A stretch of 64,000 nucleotides of DNA from Rheinheimera sp. A13L. GTDB lineage: Bacteria > Pseudomonadota > Gammaproteobacteria > Enterobacterales > Alteromonadaceae. A program made the position numbers and the translations under genes. Location of the stretch: contig NZ_AFHI01000017.1 of assembly GCF_000217935.1 (NCBI RefSeq), positions 1-64,000 on the forward strand, given 5' to 3'. The notes under the pieces are model-generated. The model ran no database searches. It was not told where the DNA came from and saw nothing but the letters and a program-made list of their open reading frames with translations. Positions 1 to 9,110 of this stretch are shown here, piece by piece; positions within the stretch are counted from its first letter, which is position 1, and every line of letters begins with the position of its first letter.

Positions 1-35
1 CCTGATGGCCCTTTTTTAAACTGAATGATAAGACA

Positions 36-863
36 CTACTTAGCAGCAGGTACAGACTGCAAATACTGACTGTTTGGCTGCTTTAAAATAGTCTGCCAGG
101 ACCCATAAGCTGGGTTGGCTAATACAAACCATTTTGTGCCCCAGTAGTCCTGGTAGGTATCTACCAATGTAGAACGTTGTTCTGGCGTGATGTTTTTCTT
201 CACATCGGGCAGGAAATCGCCAAAATCATCGCCAATCGACATTAAGATACGAAAGTCTTTCGCAGCCAGCAGGCGGCGACTTTCTTTTTCGCTGCTCCAG
301 AGTGGTTGTTCTGACTTTAACCAGATTTGTGAAGCATCAATTTTTTCTATACCTACAGCTTTCAAATTACGCAGCGTATCGGTTCTTTGCGGGCAACTAT
401 CATCAGAGCCTTCACGTTTTTCACATTCTCTGTTGCTGATATACAATACTCTGACGCCAGCGGCTTCAGCTTTGTTGACAAAAGATACCGCGCCCGGCAC
501 AGCTTTGGCTGAAGCCATAGCGACCCATTGGTCCCAACGTTTTGGATCAAAACCAGCGTTTAACAGCACACTTTGGGCTGCAACGGGGGAGTTATCCAAA
601 ATAGTCTCATCAATATCGACAATAATAGCGGGTGGCAGCTGTTGGTAATTTTCTTTCTGGTTCGTCAAAGCAGTCCAGCTTTTATCCGCTATCGCCAAAG
701 GCAGCTGTAAAGTCGCAGCCTGATAGGTCTGGATAGCGCTGGCTTTAAATTCGGCTGAGCTTTGGTACCACAAGGTGGCATTCATATTGTCGTGAGTGTT
801 GGCGTGTAAGGTAAAAGAGCACCACATAAAGCTGCCCAGCAGCAAGGAGTGAGAGAGTTTCAT
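36..863 (-). CDS. Periplasmic HAD acid phosphatase, e(P4)/class C-like
   Basis: A 275-aa exported phosphohydrolase. Residues 1-22 form a signal peptide; there is no clear lipobox, so unlike Haemophilus lipoprotein e(P4) it is probably soluble in the periplasm. The HAD nucleophile motif DIDET lies at about residues 83-87, preceded by a hydrophobic beta-strand, and an acidic SIGDDFGD motif near residue 213 fits the last HAD motif that binds Mg2+. WYQSSAE near the N-terminus also fits the e(P4) family. Members dephosphorylate nucleoside monophosphates or other small phosphoesters outside the cytoplasm; the substrate here is inferred. GGAG lies just upstream of the ATG. It follows the tubulin-like gene on the same strand but is separated by a terminator, so it is probably transcribed mainly from its own promoter. 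Confidence 0.85.
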   Translation of the reverse strand: MKLSHSLLLGSFMWCSFTLHANTHDNMNATLWYQSSAEFKASAIQTYQAATLQLPLAIADKSWTALTNQKENYQQLPPAIIVDIDETILDNSPVAAQSVLLNAGFDPKRWDQWVAMASAKAVPGAVSFVNKAEAAGVRVLYISNRECEKREGSDDSCPQRTDTLRNLKAVGIEKIDASQIWLKSEQPLWSSEKESRRLLAAKDFRILMSIGDDFGDFLPDVKKNITPEQRSTLVDTYQDYWGTKWFVLANPAYGSWQTILKQPNSQYLQSVPAAK

Positions 864-884
864 TAAGACTCCGTTATTAAAGAT

Positions 885-913
885 AAAAAAAAGCCCCCGC
901 TAAGCGGAGGCTT
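885..913 (-). terminator. Rho-independent terminator after the tubulin-like gene
   Basis: On the minus strand a GC-rich stem (AAGCCTCCGC paired with GCGGGGGCTT, one wobble, 3-nt loop) runs into eight T. It starts a few bases after the tubulin-like stop codon and separates that gene from the phosphatase. Confidence 0.85.
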
Positions 914-918
914 GCGAC

Positions 919-3117
919 TTAGTTTTTATCCGCGCCGGGCTCAGGTTTAGCACCTTTATCGGACAGGTTATTCAGTGAAATAACCTTAGTTTTACTGATC
1001 TTATGACGATAAATCTCACGCAGGTAGTGGATAGACTTTTTCACACTGTCGCGGGATAAACGAATGTCATTAATAGAGACGAACTTGTCTTTATTACGAA
1101 TCAGCTCCCGGTATTTTTTCTCATACATAGGTTTGATGGCATACCAGTTGGTATCGAGAATTTTTGCCGGATTTTCAAACTCATGCAGCATATCGTCAAG
1201 CCGTTGTTCGTCAAAATGATCGTCACGGATAAAGTCCAGCATGGCTTTGTCCAGCGAGTCATTAAAACGATAATCGTCTTTGGCAAAACAACGTTTGATA
1301 AAAGACACGATCAAAGTCAGGAAGTCATCACTCAAACAAGGACTCTTAACAATCAAAGTGGTCAGCGAGATATTGGCTGAAGCGCCAATCACCAGCGCGT
1401 AACGCTTTAAGGTGGTGTTTGGGAACAGAGTATTTAAATGGCTTTTCAGACGATTTAAATCCATGTACGACAGCTTGTAGTCTTTTGGCAACGAAATAAT
1501 AGACACCACAGACGAGCAGTTCTTGAAGAAATGCAGATCTTTTAAATCTTTTGGATCGTAACCACTTTTTACATAAGAAGCTAAAGCTTCGCGGTAACGG
1601 CCAGATTCGATAGGTAACAAACTGATGCCTTCGATAGCTTGCGTTACTTTATTAAAGTGGGGCAGGTCAATAGAGCGGAAAAACAGGTCATCGATATTCA
1701 GTCCACTGTTGCTGTTTTTATCAAACAACTTCAGTTTATCCACTGCAGCAGGAGTACTTGGGATCACAGACTCAGCATAAGCAACAGCCACAGGGCCTGC
1801 CAGACTCATAAATAAGTCGTTGGCATCTAAACGTATGGTTTCCCCAATGTCGATACCGGCACGGCGGAAGTAGTTTTCGTCGTAGTCTGTGGTCACAGCC
1901 TGAGCTGTTAAGATGTTAAAAATCTGCTGGGAAATATACTGGTTGGCATATTTCTCCATCGCATTGACGTCAATATGCTGAATTTCACCGTCATCGGTTT
2001 CTTCGGCGTAACGCATAATATCGTTAGAAATCAGCATCATTGCATTCCAGGGACGGATGCGGTGCATCACGCTGGATTCGGCGCTGTCTTCATTTTCCAG
2101 GTTGTACGAGAAATCCCATTCTTCAGCCAGATATTTACACAACAAACGGCCAGAGTTGATATGCAGAGCTTCTGACATTTCAACACCATGGTCTGTGATA
2201 TTCGGCAGAATACAAATACCGCTGGTGAATATAGGTTCAAACACAAAAGAATGGCCAGCGTTGGCTTCGTTTTCCATTTCTGGTCTGGTATCGAAGGTTT
2301 TCGCCATATAAGCATATTGCTGAGCCAAACCAAACTCAGATGCCATACCTGAACCTGTACCGCCGCCAGCACTGAAAATATAGAAATACAGACGGGATTG
2401 GTTGGCTTTGATACCACAGGAGTCAATCAGGTAAGAGTGAATGAATTTCCAGTCCGGGTTGGAAAACTTCTGTGTGTCTTTGTTCAGAATGATTTTCGCT
2501 AAATACTGACCCAAAATAGGAGCGTTACCTGCACCACCAGCATGGACTTCAGATAAGTCCATAATTTTCATTTTATTATAGTCTTGCAGGAAATTGGATT
2601 TTTCACCTTTATGAGAGAAACGAATACGACCTTCAATATCTTTATCCAGGTCACCCAGCATCACCAGAGGCTCAATCAAAAACACTGGTTTCACCTGATG
2701 GGACTTATCCAGATTCAAGCCTTTTTTGATCCAGCGTACAGGGCGGTATTCGGTTTCTTTTTGCTGACGTTCTTCAATATTAAATTCGTTCATATAGAAG
2801 CTGCGGGCATTATAGACCAGAGAGGCCACGTCCAGAGCTATATTAGAGCCACACCGGCCTAAGCCAATTAAACAAACCGAAGGAAACTGTTGCTGTCTTC
2901 TGTTAACGTCTTCGCCGTCTGAGGCTGGAATTGGGAAAACACTATTTCGCAAGGCATCCAGATTGGACAGGATCCGACTCAGGTCGCGTTCAGTGAAATA
3001 CATGTAGCGGCCAGAACCAAAATTCAGGTCTGCTTCAGTTTCAGTGGCGGAGAATGGACGCACTGTTAAATTTACATCGTCTTTACCAGCGCCGCTTTTT
3101 ATCACTTTTGTACTCAT
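919..3117 (-). CDS. Orphan tubulin/FtsZ-superfamily GTPase-like protein
   Basis: A 732-aa protein with the nucleotide-binding signatures of the tubulin/FtsZ fold in the right order. A T1-like loop GLGRCGSN is at residues 85-92, following a hydrophobic strand. A T3-like GGAGNAP is at 194-200, closer to eukaryotic tubulin (GAGNNW) than to FtsZ. The diagnostic T4 glycine loop GGGTGSG is at 251-257 after the strand YFYIFSA. The roughly 80 residues before T1 and the long region after about 450 do not resemble FtsZ; the C-terminus (about 680-732) is basic and polar. At twice FtsZ length it is best compared with the bacterial 'tubulin-like' families (Pfam Tubulin_2 type). No segregation, phage or cell-division gene is adjacent, and it has its own terminator. 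GTP binding is likely from the motifs; polymerisation and cellular role are unknown. AAGG precedes the ATG. Confidence 0.75.
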   Translation of the reverse strand: MSTKVIKSGAGKDDVNLTVRPFSATETEADLNFGSGRYMYFTERDLSRILSNLDALRNSVFPIPASDGEDVNRRQQQFPSVCLIGLGRCGSNIALDVASLVYNARSFYMNEFNIEERQQKETEYRPVRWIKKGLNLDKSHQVKPVFLIEPLVMLGDLDKDIEGRIRFSHKGEKSNFLQDYNKMKIMDLSEVHAGGAGNAPILGQYLAKIILNKDTQKFSNPDWKFIHSYLIDSCGIKANQSRLYFYIFSAGGGTGSGMASEFGLAQQYAYMAKTFDTRPEMENEANAGHSFVFEPIFTSGICILPNITDHGVEMSEALHINSGRLLCKYLAEEWDFSYNLENEDSAESSVMHRIRPWNAMMLISNDIMRYAEETDDGEIQHIDVNAMEKYANQYISQQIFNILTAQAVTTDYDENYFRRAGIDIGETIRLDANDLFMSLAGPVAVAYAESVIPSTPAAVDKLKLFDKNSNSGLNIDDLFFRSIDLPHFNKVTQAIEGISLLPIESGRYREALASYVKSGYDPKDLKDLHFFKNCSSVVSIISLPKDYKLSYMDLNRLKSHLNTLFPNTTLKRYALVIGASANISLTTLIVKSPCLSDDFLTLIVSFIKRCFAKDDYRFNDSLDKAMLDFIRDDHFDEQRLDDMLHEFENPAKILDTNWYAIKPMYEKKYRELIRNKDKFVSINDIRLSRDSVKKSIHYLREIYRHKISKTKVISLNNLSDKGAKPEPGADKN

Positions 3118-3311
3118 GGATAACCTTCCAAGCTGTTTTTATTGTTCTGAGCTACTTTCGATCTGAGTCATAAACATAGACTTAGCTGTCTATTATTACA
3201 ATTGGCATGAAGTACAGTACAGCAAAATTATCGAAGAGAATTGAACTTTTTGATAATCAGGAAAATAAAACTGAAAAATATCGCATTATTCACACAAGGG
3301 TATGAAATAAA

Positions 3312-3355
3312 TGGGATCAGAAACTGTCGATTTTAGTTTTTTGCTTCTGATCCCA
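3312..3355 (-). terminator. Hairpin/terminator after ETF dehydrogenase
   Basis: An 11-bp perfect inverted repeat (TGGGATCAGAA / TTCTGATCCCA) encloses a 22-nt AT-rich loop just beyond the ETF dehydrogenase stop; on the minus strand it is followed by ATTTATTT. The remaining ~190 bases up to the tubulin-like start hold its presumed promoter, but I could not place a convincing -35/-10 pair. Confidence 0.6.
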
Positions 3356-3367
3356 TCCCCCTGACTT

Positions 3368-5014
3368 TTACATATTCGGATAATTTGGACCACCAGCACC
3401 TTCTGGCGTCACCCAGGTGATGTTCTGGCGTGGGTCTTTAATATCGCAGGTTTTACAGTGAATGCAGTTTTGCGCATTGATCTGTAATCGAGGCTGCTGG
3501 TTGTCCTGAACTATTTCGTAAACACCGGCAGGGCAATAACGCTGCGCTGGTTCGTCATACAAAGCTAAATTGACCTGAACAGGAATTGAATCATCGGCCA
3601 GTTTTAAATGGCAAGGCTGATCTTCTTCATGGTTAGTGTTGGATAAATACACAGAAGATAAACGGTCAAAGCTCAATTGATTGTCTGGTTTGGCGTACTG
3701 AATTTTTGGGACTTCACTGGCCGGTCTTAATGTCAGATGATCAAAAGTGTCATCTTTTAAAGTGAAGGGCAGTTTACCGGCGAAGATGTTCTGATCCAGG
3801 GTATTAAAAGCTCCGCCCCAGAACGAACCAAATTTATGCATGGCAGGGCCAAAGTTACGGCTTCTGAACAGCTCATCAAATAACCAGCTTTGCTCAAAAT
3901 GTTCTGCAAATTCAGTTAAGTCTGCACCGGCTTTATCTTGCTGCAGTGCCCCGAAAATAGTTTCAGCGGCCAGCATGCCTGATTTCATCGCGGTGTGGTT
4001 GCCTTTGATTTTGGCAAAATTCAGCGTGCCAGCATCACAACCAACCAATACACCACCAGGGAAGGTCATTTTAGGCAAGCTGTTCAGGCCACCTTTAGCT
4101 ATAGCACGGGCGCCATAAGACACACGTTTACCGCCTTGCAGATACTGTTTAATGACAGGGTGCTGTTTATAACGCTGAAACTCCTCAAAAGGGCTCAGGT
4201 GAGGGTTGCTGTAATTCAAATCAACAATAAGGCCAACCACAATTTGCTGGCTTTCGGCATGGTACAAATAACCGCCGCCGCTGGTCTCTTGTTGCAATGG
4301 CCAGCCAGCACTGTGAACCACTAAACCTTGCTGATGTTGCTCTGCCGGTACGTCCCAGATTTCTTTAAAACCCAGGGCGTAATGCTGAGGAGAGCGGCCT
4401 TTATCCAGTTCAAAACGGGAGATCAGCTCTTTACCTAAATGGCCACGGCAACCTTCAGCGAAGACGGTGTATTTACCACGAAGCTCCATGGCAGGCACGT
4501 AGCTGTCTTTATGACTGCCGTCATGAGCAACACCCATCTCGCCTGTAACCACACCTTTGACGATATCGTTTTCAATCAGCAGCTCTGCAGCGGTAAAACC
4601 AGGGAATATCTCAACACCAAGCTGTTCAGCCTGAGTGGCTAACCAGCGGCATAGATTACCAATAGACACAATGTAATTGCCTTCATTGTGCATGGTTTTT
4701 GGCACCAGAAAATTCGGCAGCTTTTGCGCATTTTTCTCATCTTTTAACAGATAAATATGGTCATGCGTAACCGAAGCTGTCACTGGCGCATTCATTTTTT
4801 GCCAGTCAGGGAATAATTCATTTAAAGCTCGGGGTTCAAACACAGCGCCGGATAAAATATGGGCGCCCACTTCAGAGCCTTTTTCAACAACACATAGACT
4901 TATTTCAGTGCCTGCTGTTTTGGCTTGTTGAGCTAAGCGGATAGCAGTCGACAAACCCGCAGGGCCTGCCCCAACTATTACTACATCAAATTCCATCGAC
5001 TCACGTTCAACCAC
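3368..5014 (-). CDS. etfD: Electron-transfer flavoprotein:ubiquinone oxidoreductase
   Basis: A 548-aa single-chain ETF dehydrogenase that passes electrons from reduced EtfAB to membrane ubiquinone through FAD and one 4Fe-4S cluster. The FAD Rossmann motif GAGPAGLS is at about residues 16-23, after VVIV. The C-terminus carries the cluster ligands in CIHCKTCD followed by KDP, then the family tail PEGAGGPNYPNM, very like mitochondrial ETFDH. The start used is a GTG with GAGG upstream; an internal ATG at residue 7 (MEFDVVIVG) is a plausible alternative. It diverges from etfB-etfA across a 212-bp region holding two palindromic sites, so all three subunits are probably co-regulated for fatty-acid or branched-chain amino-acid oxidation. 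Confidence 0.96.
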   Translation of the reverse strand: MVERESMEFDVVIVGAGPAGLSTAIRLAQQAKTAGTEISLCVVEKGSEVGAHILSGAVFEPRALNELFPDWQKMNAPVTASVTHDHIYLLKDEKNAQKLPNFLVPKTMHNEGNYIVSIGNLCRWLATQAEQLGVEIFPGFTAAELLIENDIVKGVVTGEMGVAHDGSHKDSYVPAMELRGKYTVFAEGCRGHLGKELISRFELDKGRSPQHYALGFKEIWDVPAEQHQQGLVVHSAGWPLQQETSGGGYLYHAESQQIVVGLIVDLNYSNPHLSPFEEFQRYKQHPVIKQYLQGGKRVSYGARAIAKGGLNSLPKMTFPGGVLVGCDAGTLNFAKIKGNHTAMKSGMLAAETIFGALQQDKAGADLTEFAEHFEQSWLFDELFRSRNFGPAMHKFGSFWGGAFNTLDQNIFAGKLPFTLKDDTFDHLTLRPASEVPKIQYAKPDNQLSFDRLSSVYLSNTNHEEDQPCHLKLADDSIPVQVNLALYDEPAQRYCPAGVYEIVQDNQQPRLQINAQNCIHCKTCDIKDPRQNITWVTPEGAGGPNYPNM

Positions 5015-5125
5015 AACAACCTCAACTTATCCATCTTTTTGTCTGGCTTTTCGCCTTGTTCTGCTGATGGATGATTAACTTGACATAAAATTTATAACTT
5101 CTGCTGTTTGCTAGGGTATTTCAGG

Positions 5126-5141
5126 TTGACGTTAACGTCAA
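5126..5141. promoter_or_regulatory. Palindromic operator, site 1 (LiuR-like)
   Basis: TTGACGTTAACGTCAA is a perfect 16-bp palindrome, flanked by G/C that extends it to 18 bp, in the divergent ETF promoter region. The pattern resembles sites described for the MerR-family regulator LiuR of branched-chain amino-acid and fatty-acid catabolism; that match is from memory. Confidence 0.65.
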
Positions 5142-5175
5142 CAGTAAGTAGATTGATGACCTGGAAAGAATCAGC

Positions 5176-5191
5176 TTTACCTTAACGTCAA
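5176..5191. promoter_or_regulatory. Palindromic operator, site 2 (degenerate copy)
   Basis: TTTACCTTAACGTCAA matches site 1 at 14 of 16 positions, keeping the right half intact. The two sites are exactly 50 bp apart; this one is 35 bp before the etfB start codon. Confidence 0.55.
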
Positions 5192-5226
5192 CTTAGTGCT
5201 GAGTATAGCGGCCGAATGGGGTTTTT

Positions 5227-5976
5227 ATGAAGATTTTAGTACCGGTCAAACGGGTCATAGATTACAACGTCAAAGTACGGGTAAAGGCCGATCAAAGCGG
5301 TGTGGATTTAGCCAATGTGAAAATGGCACTCAATCCGTTTTGTGAAATTGCAGTGGAAGAAGCGGTACGTTTAAAAGAAGCAGGTATTGCCACTGAAGTA
5401 GTGGTGGTGTCTATTGGGCCTGCTGCAGTGCAGGAACAACTGCGAACTGCTTTAGCCTTAGGTGCTGATCGCGCGTTGCAGATTGAGACCGAATTGAGTT
5501 TAGATTCGCTGCAAGTAGCGAAATTATTAAGCAAAGTAGTGGCTGATGAGCAGCCGCAACTGGTGATTTTAGGTAAACAAGCCATAGACTCAGACAATAA
5601 CCAGACAGGCCAGATGTTGGCTGCATTAACTGGTATGGGTCAGGGCACTTTTGCGTCAAAAGTAGTAGTGGCGGATGGCAAAGTAAAAGTCACCCGCGAA
5701 ATAGACGGTGGTTTACAGCAAGTAGAGCTGAGCTTACCTGCTGTAGTTTCGACAGACTTGCGTTTAAACGAGCCACGCTATGCTTCATTGCCTAACATTA
5801 TGAAGGCTAAGAAAAAGCCTTTGGATGTCAAAGCGGCAGACAGCTATGGTGTGAACTTAAGCTCTAACGTCACAACGCTGAAAGTCACAGCTCCGGCATC
5901 CCGTCAGGCTGGTGTCATTGTCAGTTCTGTGGATGAGTTAGTAGCCAAATTAAAACAAGAAGCGAAGGTGATCTGA
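5227..5976 (+). CDS. etfB: Electron-transfer flavoprotein beta subunit
   Basis: A 249-aa EtfB, normal family length. It starts [10 protein letters not shown], the usual EtfB N-terminus, and contains the adenine-nucleotide region [15 protein letters not shown] (about residues 117-131) that binds structural AMP. With EtfA it accepts electrons from acyl-CoA dehydrogenases and related flavoenzymes in the cytoplasm and passes them to the divergently encoded dehydrogenase. Its TGA overlaps the etfA ATG by one base (TGATG), implying translational coupling. No strong Shine-Dalgarno is visible. Confidence 0.97.
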   Translation: MKILVPVKRVIDYNVKVRVKADQSGVDLANVKMALNPFCEIAVEEAVRLKEAGIATEVVVVSIGPAAVQEQLRTALALGADRALQIETELSLDSLQVAKLLSKVVADEQPQLVILGKQAIDSDNNQTGQMLAALTGMGQGTFASKVVVADGKVKVTREIDGGLQQVELSLPAVVSTDLRLNEPRYASLPNIMKAKKKPLDVKAADSYGVNLSSNVTTLKVTAPASRQAGVIVSSVDELVAKLKQEAKVI

Positions 5977-6902
5977 TGAGCATATTAGTGATAGCGGAAC
6001 ACAATAATCAGAGCCTGAAGGCGGATACTCATAAAGCAGTGAAAGCAGCCAGCCAGATTGGCGGTGATATTCATCTGTTAGTGGCTGGCTTTCATTCTGC
6101 TGCTGCGGCTGCTGAAGCTGCGACTTTACAAGGTGTGACTAAGGTATTGCATGCTGATGCGCCAGTGTACCAACATCAACTGGCAGAAAACATCAGCTTG
6201 CTGGTGACTGAACTGGCGAAGGATTACCAGCATGTAGTAGCCAGTGCGACCACCAACGGCAAAAACTTTTTACCACGTGTCGCAGCTTTATTAGACGTCG
6301 CACAAATTTCCGATGTGATTGCTATTGAAAGTGCCGATACTTTTGTTCGTCCTGTGTATGCAGGTAACGCTATTGCAACAGTAAAAAGCAGCGACGCTAT
6401 TAAAGTGCTGACTGTGCGTTCTGCGGCTTTTGATGCGGTAGATACTGGCAATAACGCAACCATTGAAGCTATCAATCTAGCAAAAGATGCGGGTGTATCG
6501 GCTTTTGTCAGTGAAGAGCTGACGAAATCAGAGCGTCCTGAATTGACGGCAGCCAAAGTCATCATCTCTGGTGGTCGTGGTATGCAAAATGGTGAAAACT
6601 TTGCGCTGTTAAACGGCATTGCCGACAAGCTGAATGCGGCTATTGGTGCTTCTCGTGCTGCAGTGGATGCTGGTTTTGTACCTAACGATATGCAAGTAGG
6701 CCAGACAGGTAAAATTGTTGCGCCAGATTTGTATATAGCAGTGGGTATTTCTGGTGCTATCCAGCATTTAGCTGGTATGAAAGATTCCAAAGTGATAGTG
6801 GCCATCAATAAAGACCCTGAAGCGCCCATTTTCCAGGTGGCGGATTACGGTCTGGTAGGCGATTTATTCGCAATTCTGCCTGAGCTGGAAGCGAAAATTT
6901 AA
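5976..6902 (+). CDS. etfA: Electron-transfer flavoprotein alpha subunit
   Basis: A 308-aa EtfA with the typical two-domain layout: a variable N-terminal domain and a C-terminal FAD domain. The C-terminal half shows SGGRGMQ (about 191-197), [15 protein letters not shown] and the signature around [19 protein letters not shown] near residue 280, all FAD-contacting elements of the family. It is coupled to etfB by a one-base overlap and followed by a terminator, so etfBA is a two-gene operon. Confidence 0.97.
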   Translation: MSILVIAEHNNQSLKADTHKAVKAASQIGGDIHLLVAGFHSAAAAAEAATLQGVTKVLHADAPVYQHQLAENISLLVTELAKDYQHVVASATTNGKNFLPRVAALLDVAQISDVIAIESADTFVRPVYAGNAIATVKSSDAIKVLTVRSAAFDAVDTGNNATIEAINLAKDAGVSAFVSEELTKSERPELTAAKVIISGGRGMQNGENFALLNGIADKLNAAIGASRAAVDAGFVPNDMQVGQTGKIVAPDLYIAVGISGAIQHLAGMKDSKVIVAINKDPEAPIFQVADYGLVGDLFAILPELEAKI

Positions 6903-6926
6903 CCTCTATAATCTTTTGATCGGTTT

Positions 6927-6952
6927 AAAGGGGGCCAGCTTTGGCCCTCTTT
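6927..6952 (+). terminator. Rho-independent terminator after etfA
   Basis: A 10-bp stem (AAAGGGGGCC / GGCCCTCTTT, one wobble) with a 6-nt loop, 25 bases after the etfA stop. The following ~140 bases lead to the lipoprotein gene and show no further recognised element. Confidence 0.75.
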
Positions 6953-7090
6953 ACCCAAGTTAATAAATTGCTTACAAATTTCTTCAGTAACTCTCTTGTT
7001 CCCTTTGATTTGGATCTCTAAGATAGGCGGCTAATGCGCCGTTTCGGGCTTTTCGCCACTTGGGTGATCACGCTGTTCAGGAGATGAAAA

Positions 7091-7510
7091 ATGAAAAAAA
7101 CGTTAACTCTGGCTGTTTTAGTGTTGTCACTTACAGGCTGCGTTACTGTGCCAGCCACTACAGAAAATCTGGTCACCCAGCTTGATGGTCCTTTGGCACA
7201 GCTTCAGCTCGACACCCGCCAGTTGCAGTTAAGACTGGAACGGTTAACAGAAAACAAAGAATGCCAGCAAGACAATCAGTGTAAAGTCATAGGGGTTGGC
7301 GCTCGTCCTTGCGGTGGACCGGATCAATATCTGATTTACTCGACGCTGCATACAGATGAAAAAATGTTAAGCTACACCAACGATCGTTATCAAAAGCTAA
7401 AAAAGCAACAAAATGAAAAGCTTGGAATGATGTCGACTTGCCAGATGCTGATGCCGCCTGCGAGCTCCTGTGTCGCACAAAAGTGCAGTTTAGGGCAGCC
7501 AGCCAGCTGA
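7091..7510 (+). CDS. Small cysteine-rich lipoprotein of unknown function
   Basis: A 139-aa protein with a clear lipoprotein signal peptide: MKK, a hydrophobic stretch and lipobox LTGC, putting the lipidated cysteine at residue 17. The mature part begins with a predicted helix (about 25-55) and then contains six further cysteines, so up to three disulfides are likely in the envelope. I do not recognise a named family. GGAG precedes the ATG by about 8 bases. It lies 31 bp upstream of rmuC and could be co-transcribed, but nothing ties the functions together. Confidence 0.8.
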   Translation: MKKTLTLAVLVLSLTGCVTVPATTENLVTQLDGPLAQLQLDTRQLQLRLERLTENKECQQDNQCKVIGVGARPCGGPDQYLIYSTLHTDEKMLSYTNDRYQKLKKQQNEKLGMMSTCQMLMPPASSCVAQKCSLGQPAS

Positions 7511-7541
7511 TTTTTGTTACCCCTATGATGTAGAGAGAACC

Positions 7542-9044
7542 ATGACCACAGAAGCTTTGTTCGGTTTAACCAGCGTTTTAGCTGTGGTTTTGCTTTGTTG
7601 CGTCTGGGCTTTGATCCTATTCCGCAGCAAAGCGGTTCAATTGCAACACCAACTTGGGGTGCAACAAACCACAAATCAGCTTCAGACTCAGCAAAGCCAG
7701 CATGATCAGCAGCTGTTACAACAGACTCAACTGCAATTGCAGCAGGTTCAGGACGATTTTAAAGATCTAAGTTACCAGCAACAAAAGTATGCGGCCGAAT
7801 TAGCCCGCAGCCAAAGCCAATATCAGCAGGTATCACAGCTCTGGACCGAGTTAAAGCAGCAACATCAGGCGCAGCAGCAGGATTATATGCAACTGCAGCG
7901 TGACCACAGTGCCTTACAAATCAGTTTAAAAGAAAAACAACAGCATTTTGTTGAGCAACAGGCGTTGTTGCAAAACAGCAAACAGCAGCTCAGTCTCGAA
8001 TTTCAGCAGTTGGCCCAACAAATTTTTGAAGACAAGTCGGTGCGTTTCCAGGCCTCCAATCAGGAAGCATTAAACAGCTTACTGAATCCGTTCCGCCTAC
8101 AATTAGATGCCTTTAAAAGTAAAGTGGAAGATATTCACCTCAAAGACAGTCAGCAGCAGGCTTTACTGAATCACGAGTTACAGCATTTAAAAATTTTGAA
8201 TCAACAAATCACCGAAGAAGCGCATCAGTTGGCTGTGGCCCTAAAAGGCCAGAAAAAAACGCAAGGCAATTGGGGCGAACTGGTATTGGAAAATGTACTG
8301 GAACGTTCAGGCTTAAGAGCGGGGCAGGATTACCAGCGTGAATTTTCGGTGACCCAGGAAGATGGCTCTAAATTGCGACCTGATTTGGTGGTGTTTTTAC
8401 CCCAGGGTAAACATTTGATTATCGACGCCAAAGTGTCTTTAAATGCCTACAGCCGTTATATCAACTCAGAGGATGATCTGGAACGTCAACTCGCGTTGCA
8501 GGAGCATGTTGCTGCCATGGCCGCTCGTATTAAAGAATTATCCGATCGTAATTATCACAAGTTACCTGGTCTGAATTCACCGGATTTGGTGTTTATGTTT
8601 GTGCCCATAGAGTCGGCCTTTGTCGAAGCCTTAAAAGCCGATGAAAGCTTATTCCAGCAAGCGCTGAATCAGAATGTCTTAGTGGCGACACCTACCACTT
8701 TATTGACCAGCCTCAATATTGTCAGGCAGTTATGGCGTTATGAAGAGCAACATAAACACACGGCAGAACTGGCGAAACGCGCTGATGCGGTCTTTAACAA
8801 ATTACGCACCTTTCTGACGACCTTTTTAAGAGTCAAAGAGAGCTTAAACAGAGCCCAGGAAGCTTATGAAACGGCCGAAAGTCAGCTGTACAAGGGCAGA
8901 GCGAATCTGGTGAAACAGGTCAACGAGTTTAAAGATTTAACGCCTGCTATTCAGGCCGAGCTTCCCGAGTATTTTGTGGAGAAATCTCAGATTGAATTTG
9001 ATGCTGAAACTCAGGCTGAGACAAAAACGCCCACTGCATCCTAA
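7542..9044 (+). CDS. rmuC: DNA recombination protein RmuC
   Basis: A 500-aa RmuC protein. Residues about 5-27 form an N-terminal membrane anchor, followed by a very glutamine-rich coiled coil to about 190, then the conserved RmuC domain (about 225-440) with blocks such as GNWGELVLENVLERSGL, RPDLVVFLP and DAKVSLNAY. The domain is related to restriction-endonuclease-like nuclease folds, and the DAKVS segment fits its catalytic acidic/Lys motif. In E. coli RmuC limits inversion at short inverted repeats; the biochemical role is not settled. The coiled coil is longer and more Q-rich than in E. coli. Confidence 0.95.
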   Translation: MTTEALFGLTSVLAVVLLCCVWALILFRSKAVQLQHQLGVQQTTNQLQTQQSQHDQQLLQQTQLQLQQVQDDFKDLSYQQQKYAAELARSQSQYQQVSQLWTELKQQHQAQQQDYMQLQRDHSALQISLKEKQQHFVEQQALLQNSKQQLSLEFQQLAQQIFEDKSVRFQASNQEALNSLLNPFRLQLDAFKSKVEDIHLKDSQQQALLNHELQHLKILNQQITEEAHQLAVALKGQKKTQGNWGELVLENVLERSGLRAGQDYQREFSVTQEDGSKLRPDLVVFLPQGKHLIIDAKVSLNAYSRYINSEDDLERQLALQEHVAAMAARIKELSDRNYHKLPGLNSPDLVFMFVPIESAFVEALKADESLFQQALNQNVLVATPTTLLTSLNIVRQLWRYEEQHKHTAELAKRADAVFNKLRTFLTTFLRVKESLNRAQEAYETAESQLYKGRANLVKQVNEFKDLTPAIQAELPEYFVEKSQIEFDAETQAETKTPTAS

Positions 9045-9110
9045 ACAAGGCTGGAGTGGGTTTACCTCAAGGGTATATACTAACGGCCTTTTTGACTGCA
9101 GAGAATTTCA

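Noticed and set aside
6224-6829. 201-aa antisense reading frame inside etfA
   Set aside because: A shadow of the strongly supported EtfA frame; the product has no recognisable motif.
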